Below are positions 24,272 through 31,943 of a DNA stretch of 64,000 bases, piece by piece. The notes under the pieces are model-generated. The model was not told where the DNA came from. It was given only the letters and a program-made list of their open reading frames with translations, and searched no databases. Each line of letters begins with the position of its first letter. Within the stretch, counting starts at the first letter, position 1. Where the stretch lies: positions 124,001-188,000 of the forward strand of contig NZ_NPKP01000012.1 of assembly GCF_008329585.1 (NCBI RefSeq), written 5' to 3'. This DNA comes from Mycolicibacterium sp. P9-22. Its GTDB lineage: Bacteria > Actinomycetota > Actinomycetes > Mycobacteriales > Mycobacteriaceae. The position numbers and the translations under genes were made by a program.

Positions 24272-24943
24272 CTACTTGTGCGCGCTCAGCAGGAAGGCCG
24301 GCAACTTCATCCGGCCCTTGTCGTCGCGATCGTGCTCGGGCAGCTCGAACGGCGCCCCGGGCCCTGACGGCATGTTGGCGTGGATGAACGCCGGCCGGAT
24401 GTCGTCGACCGTCCAATGCGCCGCCACGATATCGCGCAGTTCGTACTCGTCGACCTCGTTGGGCTTGGTCTCCAGCTCGGCGGGGAACGCCCCCTTGGCG
24501 AAGACCAGGACGTAGTAGTGAGCCCCCGGAGCGGCGGCACGCTGCACCGCATGCAGGTAGTTGTGCCTGCCGTCGACGGGAAGCGAGTGGAACAGGGTGG
24601 AATCGATGACGGTGTTGAATCGGCCGTCGTAACCGGTGAACGAGGTGATATCGGCCTGGGCAAAGCTGGCGTAGCGCAGGTTGCGTTCCTGCGCTGCACG
24701 ATTCGCTGTGGCAATGGCGGTCGGCGAAATGTCCAGACCCACCACGGTGTAGCCGTCCGCCGCCAGCGACAGTGACAGCTCGGCGTGTCCACAGCCGGCG
24801 TCCAGGACGTCGCTGCGCACCTTGCCCGCCGAGATCAGTGCTGCGAGTTCGGGTTGCGGTTCACCGATGCTCCACGGCGGCGGTCCCTGGAACTCGCTGC
24901 CGTGACGGTATGCGCTGTCCCAGTCCAGTACCTCAGATGCCAT
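24272..24943 (-). CDS. Class I SAM-dependent methyltransferase, Rv0560c-like
   Basis: A 223-residue methyltransferase: PPWSIGEPQPELAALI, SAM loop VLDAGCGHAELSLSLA, VVGLDISPTA, FTGYDGRFNTVIDSTLFHSLPV and AAAPGAHYYVLVF. These strings closely resemble M. tuberculosis Rv0560c, a small-molecule (quinone-like) N- or O-methyltransferase, as I recall it. ATG 24943 is used; the frame continues upstream but starts at this ATG with a leaderless-type -10 (TACGTT) 7 nt before it. It is the last of a minus-strand run with a GCS2 ligase and another methyltransferase. Substrate unknown. Confidence 0.82.
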   Translation of the reverse strand: MASEVLDWDSAYRHGSEFQGPPPWSIGEPQPELAALISAGKVRSDVLDAGCGHAELSLSLAADGYTVVGLDISPTAIATANRAAQERNLRYASFAQADITSFTGYDGRFNTVIDSTLFHSLPVDGRHNYLHAVQRAAAPGAHYYVLVFAKGAFPAELETKPNEVDEYELRDIVAAHWTVDDIRPAFIHANMPSGPGAPFELPEHDRDDKGRMKLPAFLLSAHK

Positions 24944-24950
24944 GACATCC

Positions 24951-24956
24951 AACGTA
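24951..24956 (-). promoter_or_regulatory. Candidate leaderless -10 box
   Basis: TACGTT on the minus strand ends 7 nt before ATG 24943, the usual geometry of mycobacterial leaderless promoters. It lies in the 20-bp gap after the ligase gene, so the methyltransferase may also be transcribed on its own. Confidence 0.35.
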
Positions 24957-24963
24957 CGCGCGC

Positions 24964-26445
24964 TCACGCGGTGGGTGTTTCCCACGTGTGGACCGGTGCA
25001 TTGGTGTGCATGTGTTCGCAGTACAGGCGCAGCATCTCCGCCAGCGCGGCAGGCCGCGCCAGATTGCGTTCCTGCAGCGCGCGCACGGTGGCGGTCTGCC
25101 AGGCCGCACCGTTGCGGCCGGTCTTGGCGCGTGCTTCGATGACGCCGAGGAAGCGGTCCCGCACATCGGCGGCGACCCCCCAGCGCTGCAACCCGTCATG
25201 GGCCAGCGGCAGCAGCTCCCGCAACACGAGTTCGTCGGCGGTCACCTCACCCAGACCGGGCCAGTACAGCCGCGCCTCCATCCCGTGCCGGGCCGCTGCG
25301 AAGAAATTGTGCTGTGCGGCGGCGAAACTCATCTTGCTCCACAGCGGGCGGTCCACGTCGGTGAGGGCGCGCAGGGTGCCGTAGTAGAACGCCGAGTTGG
25401 CCAGCATGTCGACCACCGTGGGCCCGGCGGGCAGTACCCGGTTTTCGACACGTAGGTGCGGTTTGCCGTTCACCACGTCGTAGACCGGCCGGTTCCACCG
25501 GTAGATGGTGCCGTTGTGCAGGCGCAACTCGGAGAGTTGGGGAGTGCGCCCCGCCGCGAGCTCGGCCACCGGATCCTCATCGGAGATCTCCGGAAGCAGC
25601 GACGGGAAGTAGCGGACGTTTTCCTCGAACAGATCGAAAATCGAGGTAATCCACCGTTCCCCGAACCAGACGCGAGGGCGCACGCCCTGGGTCCTGAGTT
25701 CGTCGGGCCGGGTGTCGGTGGCCTGACCGAACAGTTCGATGCGGGTCTCGGCCCACAGTTCGTGGCCGAAGAAGTACGGCGAGTTGGCGCCGAGGGCGAG
25801 TTGCGGGCCGGCCACCACCTGCGCGGCGTTCCAGTTCTGCGCGAACTCTGCCGGAGACACCTGCAGATGCAATTGCATACTGGTGCAGGCGGATTCGGGT
25901 GCGATATCGGCCGACTGCAGGGACAGGCGCTCGGGCCCGCTGATGTCGATGTCGATATCTTCACCGCGCGCGGTGAAGATGGAGTCGTTGAGCGCCTGGT
26001 AGCGGGTCGACTCACTCATCCAGCCCGACTCCAGATGCTCGGGCATGAGCGTGGGCAGGATGCCGATCATGACGATGTGCGCACCGTCCTGCGTGGCCTT
26101 GGCCTCGGCGGCGTTCAGGCTGGCCCGCACCTCGGCCTCTAGTTCCAGCGCGGACTGCCCGGGCAGCGGACGGGGCGGAACGTTGAATTCGATGTTGTAG
26201 GCGCCCAGTTCGGTCTGATAGGCCGGATCGGCGATGGAGGCCAGCACCTCCTGATTGCACAACGCCGGCTGGTAGTCGGCATCGACGAGGTTGCATTCGA
26301 TCTCCATGCCGGTGAGCGGCCGGTCGAATTCGAAGCTGGACTGGGACAGCATCGTTTCGAACACGTCCAGGCACAGCTGGACCTTGCGCCGGTATTCGCG
26401 GCGCTGTGCGCGGCTGAATTCCGTGCGGGAAACCTCTTCGCCCAC
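24964..26445 (-). CDS. GCS2-family glutamate-cysteine ligase-like protein
   Basis: A 493-residue ATP-dependent carboxylate-amine ligase of the GCS2 family: GMEIECNLVDADYQPAL near residue 40 (metal-binding Glu residues), ELGAYNIEFNVPP, SACTSMQLHLQVSP, ALGANSPYFFGHELW and LRVENRVLPAGPT. It is a different branch from EgtA encoded at 2487-3737 and about 80 residues longer. GTG 26445 begins 10 bp after the stop of the upstream methyltransferase gene; the open frame extends into that gene but without a sensible N-terminus. Commonly annotated glutamate-cysteine ligase, yet mycobacteria make mycothiol, not glutathione, so another amino-acid or amine coupling is possible. Confidence 0.78.
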   Translation of the reverse strand: MGEEVSRTEFSRAQRREYRRKVQLCLDVFETMLSQSSFEFDRPLTGMEIECNLVDADYQPALCNQEVLASIADPAYQTELGAYNIEFNVPPRPLPGQSALELEAEVRASLNAAEAKATQDGAHIVMIGILPTLMPEHLESGWMSESTRYQALNDSIFTARGEDIDIDISGPERLSLQSADIAPESACTSMQLHLQVSPAEFAQNWNAAQVVAGPQLALGANSPYFFGHELWAETRIELFGQATDTRPDELRTQGVRPRVWFGERWITSIFDLFEENVRYFPSLLPEISDEDPVAELAAGRTPQLSELRLHNGTIYRWNRPVYDVVNGKPHLRVENRVLPAGPTVVDMLANSAFYYGTLRALTDVDRPLWSKMSFAAAQHNFFAAARHGMEARLYWPGLGEVTADELVLRELLPLAHDGLQRWGVAADVRDRFLGVIEARAKTGRNGAAWQTATVRALQERNLARPAALAEMLRLYCEHMHTNAPVHTWETPTA

Positions 26446-26455
26446 GGCGTCGACC

Positions 26456-27190
26456 CTAGCGCCGAACGGCCACCGCGATCTGCGGACTGAGCAGACCGCC
26501 GCGCAATTCGATGTCGACGCCGGCGTGCTCGGCCAGCGCGCGCAACGCCGACGGACTGTAGCTCCGCAGCGAACTGATGACACCGTCGTGCACGAACGGG
26601 ATGAACGGGGCCAACGGCAGCATGGTCGCCAGTCGCAGGAGATGCAGCGGTGCTGGTGGCCGGGGCAGGTCGATGATCAGCAGTTTGTCCGCGACCCGGG
26701 TGCCCTCGGCGAGCACCGCGGCGGCCGTCGCCGGCGGCAGGTGGTGAAACGAGAGGGCGAACACCGCCAACGCGAAATGGCCGTCTGGTGTGGTGATGGC
26801 GGTGGCGTCCATCTTCCGCACCAGGGCGCGCGGGTGGCTGCCCAGCTCGCCGGCGGCCATCGCGGCGACCGAGGCCGGTTCGATGTCGGTCACCGTGACA
26901 TGGGCGGTGGGATGCCCCTGCAGGACCACGGTCGACAGTGCGCCGTGGCCGGCGCCGAGCTCGAGGATCTTCGGGTCCGGTACGTCGGCGATCTCGTCGA
27001 GCACCAGGTGTGCGAACTGCTGGTGGTTGCCGAACACCCGGCCGGTCCACTCCAACGCGTCGACGACGCTGCGTTTGACCGCGGGATCGACATCGGTGCG
27101 ATCCAGGTATTCGGTCCGGTCGGTGTGCAGGAGCCGGTCCAGACACGACGCATCGGGGCCACCGCGCGGCATGCGATCCAGATCGGTCAC
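26456..27190 (-). CDS. Class I SAM-dependent methyltransferase
   Basis: A 244-residue methyltransferase: KILELGAGHGALSTVVL (SAM loop), VTVTDIEPASVAAMAAG, AVFALSFHHLPPATAAAVLAEG, then DKLLIIDLPRPP. The strings FHHLPP and LLIIDL are typical for methyltransferases acting on small molecules. GTG 27190 is preceded at 6 nt by TAGCCT, a leaderless-type -10 that overlaps the stop codon of the transporter gene. The ligase gene follows after 10 bp and a second methyltransferase after that, which suggests one pathway. The substrate is not evident from the sequence. Confidence 0.8.
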   Translation of the reverse strand: MTDLDRMPRGGPDASCLDRLLHTDRTEYLDRTDVDPAVKRSVVDALEWTGRVFGNHQQFAHLVLDEIADVPDPKILELGAGHGALSTVVLQGHPTAHVTVTDIEPASVAAMAAGELGSHPRALVRKMDATAITTPDGHFALAVFALSFHHLPPATAAAVLAEGTRVADKLLIIDLPRPPAPLHLLRLATMLPLAPFIPFVHDGVISSLRSYSPSALRALAEHAGVDIELRGGLLSPQIAVAVRR

Positions 27191-27196
27191 GCTCTC

Positions 27197-27202
27197 AGGC
27201 TA
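27197..27202 (-). promoter_or_regulatory. Candidate leaderless -10 box
   Basis: TAGCCT on the minus strand, 6 nt before GTG 27190. Its first three bases are the TAG stop of the transporter gene, so the downstream three genes could be expressed separately from the transporter. Confidence 0.38.
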
Positions 27203-28543
27203 CAAGTCGGCCAGGTCCCTGGGCTTGAGCAGCAGCGTCGCGACGACGCTGATGATTGCGGTGGCCACCAGATAGCCGCAGGCCAACCACGGTGCGTCTC
27301 CGCCGACCGCGATGAGCGTGGTCAGGATCAGCGGGGTCAGACCCGAGGAGTAGACACCGGAGAGCTGATAGACCGTGGACAGGCCGGTGTAGCGGATCCG
27401 GGTGGGGAACAGCGAGGCGTAGAGCGTGCCCTGCGCGCCGTAGAACCAGGCATGGACGATGCCGAACACGATGACGATGCCGATCGTGAACGCCGCCAGA
27501 CTCCCGGTGTTGAACAACGCGAACACCGGGAACACCGCCACCGCGTAGGCGGCGATACCGGTCGCGTAGACCCGCTGTGGCCCGAATCGGTCGGCGAGCA
27601 GACCCGATACCGGCAGCAGCGCCGCCATCAGCAGGGCCGCCACGGTCACCACGATCAGCACGTCGACCTTGCCCAGCTGCAGTGGCCCGGTCGCGCTGGT
27701 GGCGTAGGCGATGGCGAACACGCCCCAGGTGTTGAACGCCGCGCCCTCACCCCAGCGGCTCAGCATGCCCAGCAGCGTCGGGCGCAGCGACGGCCCGCGG
27801 AACAGTTCCCGCAGGGGCGTCGCCGCCACATCGTCGTCGTCTTTGAGCTTCTCGAACGCCGGGGTCTCGGAGGCCTTGAGCCGGACGACGACGCCGAACA
27901 CCACCAGCACGATGCTGAACAGGAAGGCGATGCGCCAGCCGTAGGCCATGAATGCCTCGGCCGACATCACCGTCTGCAGCAGTGCGAAGACGCCGGTGCC
28001 CAGCGCCAGCCCGAGCGCCAGGCCGACCTGCGGGATGCTGCCGGCGAAACCGCGCCGTTTCGGCGTGCTGTGTTCGACCGCGAGCAGCACCGCTCCGGCC
28101 CATTCACCGCCCAGCGCGAAGCCCTGGACGATGCGCAGCAACAGCAACAGGATGGGTGCGAGGACACCGATCTGGGCGGCGGTGGGCAGCAGACCCATCA
28201 GTGCGGTGGCCCCGCCCATCAGGAACATCGTCAGCGCGAGGGTGCGTTTGCGGCCGATGCGGTCACCGATGTGCCCGAAGACGAAGCCTCCGATGGGCCG
28301 GACCACGAATCCGACGGCGAAGGTGGCGAAGGCCAGCAGCGTGCCGACGAAGGAGCTCTGGTCCGGGAAGAATGCGGTGTTGAACACCAGGCTGGCGGCG
28401 GTGGCGTAGAGGAAGAAGTCGTACCACTCGATGGTGGTACCGACCAGACTGGCGGTGAGGGCGGTCCGCACCTTGGATCGATCCGCGGCGGTCTGTTCGG
28501 GCGGGCTGTCGGTGACGGTCACCGCTTGCAATATGGCGATCAT
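27200..28543 (-). CDS. MFS transporter, metabolite:H+ symporter (MHS) type
   Basis: A 447-residue permease with 12 predicted helices. The MHS subfamily (ShiA, KgtP, ProP) is indicated by GTTIEWYDFFLYATAAS in helix 1, GGFVFGHIGDRIGRKRTL in the first cytoplasmic loop, RIVQGFALGGEWAGAVLL and PTRIRYTGLSTVYQLSG. It would import an organic acid, amino acid or betaine with protons. ATG 28543 is used; GTG 28522, seven codons later, is an alternative, and neither has a strong ribosome site. It lies 9 bp before the methyltransferase gene and may deliver that pathway's substrate. Confidence 0.85.
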   Translation of the reverse strand: MIAILQAVTVTDSPPEQTAADRSKVRTALTASLVGTTIEWYDFFLYATAASLVFNTAFFPDQSSFVGTLLAFATFAVGFVVRPIGGFVFGHIGDRIGRKRTLALTMFLMGGATALMGLLPTAAQIGVLAPILLLLLRIVQGFALGGEWAGAVLLAVEHSTPKRRGFAGSIPQVGLALGLALGTGVFALLQTVMSAEAFMAYGWRIAFLFSIVLVVFGVVVRLKASETPAFEKLKDDDDVAATPLRELFRGPSLRPTLLGMLSRWGEGAAFNTWGVFAIAYATSATGPLQLGKVDVLIVVTVAALLMAALLPVSGLLADRFGPQRVYATGIAAYAVAVFPVFALFNTGSLAAFTIGIVIVFGIVHAWFYGAQGTLYASLFPTRIRYTGLSTVYQLSGVYSSGLTPLILTTLIAVGGDAPWLACGYLVATAIISVVATLLLKPRDLADL

Positions 28544-28590
28544 CCGGCGATCGGACCAGGGTTGTGCTTACGGTGATCCGAAGACCGGAT

Positions 28591-29274
28591 CTATGTGCTC
28601 AGCGAGATCCGGCACGTGCGCAGGATGGGCTTCAGTTCGTCGTAGTACTGGGCGCCCAACAGCGCGTGCTGGGCGGTGTCCTCGTTTCGGACCGCAAAAG
28701 CGATCTGACCGGCCAGATCGGCCAGCCTGGCAGCGTGATCCGCGATCTCGCCGGGAGCGATCTGCCGCGCCTCGTCGCGGATGGCCCGCGCACGTTCGTC
28801 GAAATCGCCGGGCGTCGGCCCTTGCTCTGTGCCGAAGCTCGGCATCACGAATGACTGAGCGCTCAGAGCGACCAGCGGGCCGACCTGACGGCAGGCCTTT
28901 CCGTCGACGTAACTCAACGACACGGCCGCGATGATGACGACAACGGCCAGCCCGGTCGCGATGGTGGCCCTGGTGGCGGTGTTCTGCTCGGCATCGAAAA
29001 CAACTCTGCGCCAGAGCACGTGGGCGCCGATCGCGGCGGCCACGCCCGCGGCCGCCAGCCCCGCGGCCTCGGCGGCGCTACCCCCTCCGGATGTCGCATC
29101 GAGTGCGGCGTAGGTGGCGATCGCCGACACCGCGACCAACATCAGGAGCCACATGCCGCGGCGGCGCCCGTAGGAATCGGTGTCGCGGAACGAGATGCCG
29201 ATCACGCTGCCGGCCGCGGCGAGAACCGCGACCAGCAGCGGGATCAGAACATTGAGGTAATTACCGGTGAGCAT
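28591..29274 (-). CDS. Four-helix membrane protein of unknown function
   Basis: A 227-residue protein with hydrophobic segments at about residues 8-27, 41-59, 68-86 and 104-122, followed by a ~105-residue soluble tail. The tail contains GDFDERARAIRDEARQI and LADLAGQIAFAVRNED, likely helical. Short charged loops such as FRDTDSYGRRRGM lie between helices. I recognise no family. It is 47 bp upstream of the MHS transporter gene start and on the same strand, so it could be co-expressed with it. Confidence 0.6.
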   Translation of the reverse strand: MLTGNYLNVLIPLLVAVLAAAGSVIGISFRDTDSYGRRRGMWLLMLVAVSAIATYAALDATSGGGSAAEAAGLAAAGVAAAIGAHVLWRRVVFDAEQNTATRATIATGLAVVVIIAAVSLSYVDGKACRQVGPLVALSAQSFVMPSFGTEQGPTPGDFDERARAIRDEARQIAPGEIADHAARLADLAGQIAFAVRNEDTAQHALLGAQYYDELKPILRTCRISLST

Positions 29275-29295
29275 CGTCTGGCAATGCTACGGGCG

Positions 29296-29964
29296 TCACT
29301 CCTCGCCGAGAATCTGGTAGATCTCCCGACGTGCGTTGTTGACGATGTCGAGGATGCGCTGCTGCTGATCAGCAGAGGCGGCGTGCGCGGACTGTCCCAC
29401 CGCGCCGAACAGCTGACCCAGCGCTGCCCGCAGGTTCATCGCATTGGGGTCGGCGTCCTCGGTGATCTCGTCCCACGGCGCGGTCTCGATCTTGGCGGCC
29501 ACCGCGCGGCCTTCCTCGGTGAGGTCGAAGGTCTTCTTGCTGCCTTCGCTCTCGGTGGGGGTGATCAGACCCTCGTCGACCAACAGTTGCAGGGTGGGGT
29601 AGACCGAGCCGGGGCTCGGCTTCCACAAATCGTTACTGCGGGTGGCGATTTCCTGCGTCATCTCGTACCCGTGCATCGGGCGTTCGGTGAGCAGGGTCAG
29701 GATCGCGGCGCGCACGTCACCGCGCTTGCCGCGGCCACGGGCACCGCGACCGCCACGACCGCGTGGGCCGCCGAAGCCGGGACCGCCGAAGCCGGGACCG
29801 AATCCTCTGCCGAAGCCGGGACCGAATCCCGGTCCGAACGGACCCGGGTGACCGGCGGCCTGCTCGCGGATGTGATCGCGGAACTCACGGCGGGCATGGC
29901 GCCGGTCGAAGCCGACGGGGCCGAAGCCGAATGCGGGGTTGGGGGGTGTGAATGGGGTGTTCAT
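29296..29964 (-). CDS. PadR-family regulator with FG/RGG-rich N-terminus
   Basis: A 222-residue regulator. Residues about 84-160 are a PadR winged helix (DVRAAILTLLTERPMHGYEMTQEIA, LWKPSPGSVYPTLQLLVDEGLI). The C-terminal part is helical and probably dimerises. Unusual is the N-terminal extension: residues 41-62 are made of GFGPG repeats and 63-81 of RGRGG-type repeats, right before the helix-turn-helix. ATG 29964 is chosen; the frame is open upstream but the FTPPNP start and AAGAAAG ribosome-site-like sequence support it. An inverted repeat at 30000-30030 upstream is a likely own operator. Confidence 0.83.
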   Translation of the reverse strand: MNTPFTPPNPAFGFGPVGFDRRHARREFRDHIREQAAGHPGPFGPGFGPGFGRGFGPGFGGPGFGGPRGRGGRGARGRGKRGDVRAAILTLLTERPMHGYEMTQEIATRSNDLWKPSPGSVYPTLQLLVDEGLITPTESEGSKKTFDLTEEGRAVAAKIETAPWDEITEDADPNAMNLRAALGQLFGAVGQSAHAASADQQQRILDIVNNARREIYQILGEE

Positions 29965-29999
29965 GGGTGCTTCTTTCTTGAGAGGGAAGCACGATGTGC

Positions 30000-30030
30000 G
30001 CTTCCGATGCAGTAACGATATATCGGAAGC
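30000..30030. promoter_or_regulatory. Inverted repeat upstream of the PadR gene
   Basis: GCTTCCGAT (30000-30008) and ATCGGAAGC (30022-30030) are exact 9-bp arms around a 13-nt spacer. Inside lies the smaller palindrome CGATATATCG (30016-30025). It sits 35-66 bp upstream of ATG 29964, where the promoter must be, and is a good candidate for PadR autoregulation. Confidence 0.5.
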
Positions 30031-30046
30031 TATCGCGATGCAACTG

Positions 30047-30571
30047 TCAGTCGGAGCGTTTCTGGATTTCGGCGACCAGCCAGCGGGCCCAGTCCGCTTG
30101 CATGGCCTCGAAACGCAGGCCGTATTCCAGGGCGGCGTTTCCGTAGAACGAGTCATCGGAGTCGTCGAAGTGCAGCCTGTCGCGCAGTGCCTGCAGGCGC
30201 GCCAGCTCGGATTCGGCGTGCTCGACCAGTGCTTGCACGTGATCGGCGGCGTCGCGACGGGGCAGTTCGCCGAGCAGGAAGATGCGCAGCAATTCCGGGT
30301 CGCGGTGAGGCGGATCGTCCTGTGGATTGGTCACCCAACGCAGCAGCTCGGAGTGGCCGGACCCGGTGACGCGATAGACCTTGCGCCCGCGCGGTCCGAT
30401 CTCGGCCACCTCGATGAAACCGTTGTCCGCCAACCGGTTCAGCTCGCCGTAGAGCTGGCTCTGGGTGGCCGGCCAGACGTTGGCCATCGACTTCTCGAAA
30501 CGCCGGAGAAGGTCGTATCCGCTGCCGGGATGCTGGGCCAGCAGGCCGAGCGCCGCCATTCGCAAACTCAT
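30047..30571 (-). CDS. PadR-family transcriptional regulator
   Basis: A 174-residue regulator: N-terminal PadR winged helix (MSLRMAALGLLAQHPGSGYDL, QSQLYGELNRLADNGFI, GRKVYRVTGSG) and a C-terminal helical domain of the Vir_act_alpha_C type (ALEYGLRFEAMQADWARWL). ATG 30571 is preferred because TAGGAT lies exactly 7 nt upstream (leaderless geometry) and the protein then begins as usual for the family; longer frames to 30580 or 30592 run into the operator. It is divergent from the carotenoid oxygenase gene, with a perfect inverted repeat between, so it probably represses that gene and itself. Confidence 0.82.
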   Translation of the reverse strand: MSLRMAALGLLAQHPGSGYDLLRRFEKSMANVWPATQSQLYGELNRLADNGFIEVAEIGPRGRKVYRVTGSGHSELLRWVTNPQDDPPHRDPELLRIFLLGELPRRDAADHVQALVEHAESELARLQALRDRLHFDDSDDSFYGNAALEYGLRFEAMQADWARWLVAEIQKRSD

Positions 30572-30578
30572 GGCGGTC

Positions 30579-30584
30579 ATCCTA
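30579..30584 (-). promoter_or_regulatory. Candidate leaderless -10 box of padR
   Basis: TAGGAT on the minus strand, 7 nt before ATG 30571. Its upstream base is also the first base of the 30584-30617 inverted repeat, so a bound repressor would cover the promoter. Confidence 0.45.
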
Positions 30585-30617
30585 CATTCCACTCTTGACA
30601 GGTCATTAGTGGAATGT
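30584..30617. promoter_or_regulatory. Candidate PadR operator between divergent genes
   Basis: ACATTCCACT (30584-30593) and AGTGGAATGT (30608-30617) are perfect 10-bp arms with a 14-nt spacer that contains TTGACA (30595-30600) reading toward the oxygenase gene. The outer ACAT/ATGT bases recall known PadR sites. Position between padR and the oxygenase gene argues for control of both. Confidence 0.62.
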
Positions 30618-30629
30618 CATCGTGGTGTG

Positions 30630-31943
30630 ATGACCACAACCTCCGCACTGCCCGCCGAGGGTGACTTCTTCCGGCGTGGCAATTACGCGCCCGTCGCCGA
30701 CGAACTCACCGAATACGATCTGCCCGTCCAGGGTGCGATCCCGCCCGAGATCGACGGCTGGTATCTGCGCAATGGGCCCAATCCGCGCGAGGCCAAGGCG
30801 CACTGGTTCGCCGGTGATGGCATGGTCCACGGCGTCCGGATCGAGAAGGGGGCGGCCAAGTGGTACCGGAACCGATGGGTCCGTACCGACAGCTTCGTAA
30901 AGGACTTCCCGCTCTACAACGCCGACGGATCCCGCAACCTGCGCGCCGCGGTCGCCAACACCCATGTGGTCAACCACGCTGGGAAGACCCTGGCGCTGGT
31001 CGAATCATCGTTTCCCTATGAGATCAGCAATGAACTGGAAACGTTGGGCGCCTACGACTTCGGCGGCAAGCTCACCAACTCGATGACCGCCCATCCGAAG
31101 ATCTGTCCGATCACCGGTGAGATGCACTTCTTCGGGTACGGCAGCATCTTCGAGCCCTATGTGACCTACCACCGCGTGGCCGCAGACGGCGAACTGATCA
31201 TCAACCGGCCATTGGATGTCAAGGCGCACACCATGATGCACGACTTCGCCATGACCGCCGATCACGTCGTCTTCATGGACCTGCCGATCGTGTTCGACCT
31301 GGACGTCGCGATCAAGGGCGATGGCGACATGCCCTACCGTTGGAGCGATAGCTACGGTGCCCGGTTCGGCGTGCTGCGCCGCGATGACCCTTTCGGTAAC
31401 ATCCGCTGGTTCGATATCGACCCGTGCTACATCTTCCATGTCGCGAACGCGTTCGAGGACGCCAATTCGATTGTGCTGCAAGCGGCCCGATACCCGGAGT
31501 TGTGGCGCAACGACGGCGGATTCGGTGAGCACGCGGTGCTGTGGGAGTGGCGGATCGATCTGAGCGCCGGGACGGTCGCCGAACGCCAGCTCGACGACCG
31601 CGGGATCGAGTTCCCGCGGATCGACGACCGGCTGGCCGGGCTGCCGGCACGCTACTCGGTTTCGGTGGGAGACACCGAACTGGTGCGCCACGATCTGTAC
31701 ACGGGTGCCGCCCAGGCGCACTCCTTCGGGCCGGGGGTGTCCGGCGAGGCGGTGTTCGTGCCGGCGACCGGGCCGGCCGACGAGAGCAATGGCTGGTACA
31801 TCAGTTACGTGTACGACCCGCGTCGTGAGGGAAGCGATCTGGTGATCCTCGACGCGTCGGACTTCGGGGGTGCACCGGTGGCGACCATCGCGCTACCGCA
31901 GCGCGTGCCGTTCGGGTTCCACGGCAACTGGATACCGGCCTGA
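30630..31943 (+). CDS. Carotenoid oxygenase family protein
   Basis: A 437-residue non-heme iron oxygenase of the RPE65/CCD family, which cleaves double bonds of carotenoids, stilbenes or related compounds with O2. The four iron-binding His positions are visible: TAHPKI, MMHDFAMT, IFHVANAFED and the C-terminal FGFHGNWI. GWYLRNGPNP and HWFAGDGMVHG at the start are family signatures. ATG 30630 is chosen; the upstream frame crosses the PadR operator. PadR regulators often respond to phenolics, so a lignostilbene- or isoeugenol-type substrate is plausible, but this is an inference; the sequence does not fix the substrate. Confidence 0.88.
   Translation: MTTTSALPAEGDFFRRGNYAPVADELTEYDLPVQGAIPPEIDGWYLRNGPNPREAKAHWFAGDGMVHGVRIEKGAAKWYRNRWVRTDSFVKDFPLYNADGSRNLRAAVANTHVVNHAGKTLALVESSFPYEISNELETLGAYDFGGKLTNSMTAHPKICPITGEMHFFGYGSIFEPYVTYHRVAADGELIINRPLDVKAHTMMHDFAMTADHVVFMDLPIVFDLDVAIKGDGDMPYRWSDSYGARFGVLRRDDPFGNIRWFDIDPCYIFHVANAFEDANSIVLQAARYPELWRNDGGFGEHAVLWEWRIDLSAGTVAERQLDDRGIEFPRIDDRLAGLPARYSVSVGDTELVRHDLYTGAAQAHSFGPGVSGEAVFVPATGPADESNGWYISYVYDPRREGSDLVILDASDFGGAPVATIALPQRVPFGFHGNWIPA

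Noticed and set aside
26291..28576. Very long plus-strand open frame (761 codons)
   Set aside because: It lies opposite the methyltransferase and MHS transporter genes, is built from Arg/Gly/His/Gln-rich low-complexity sequence, and has no recognisable domain; typical for the antisense frame of high-GC genes.
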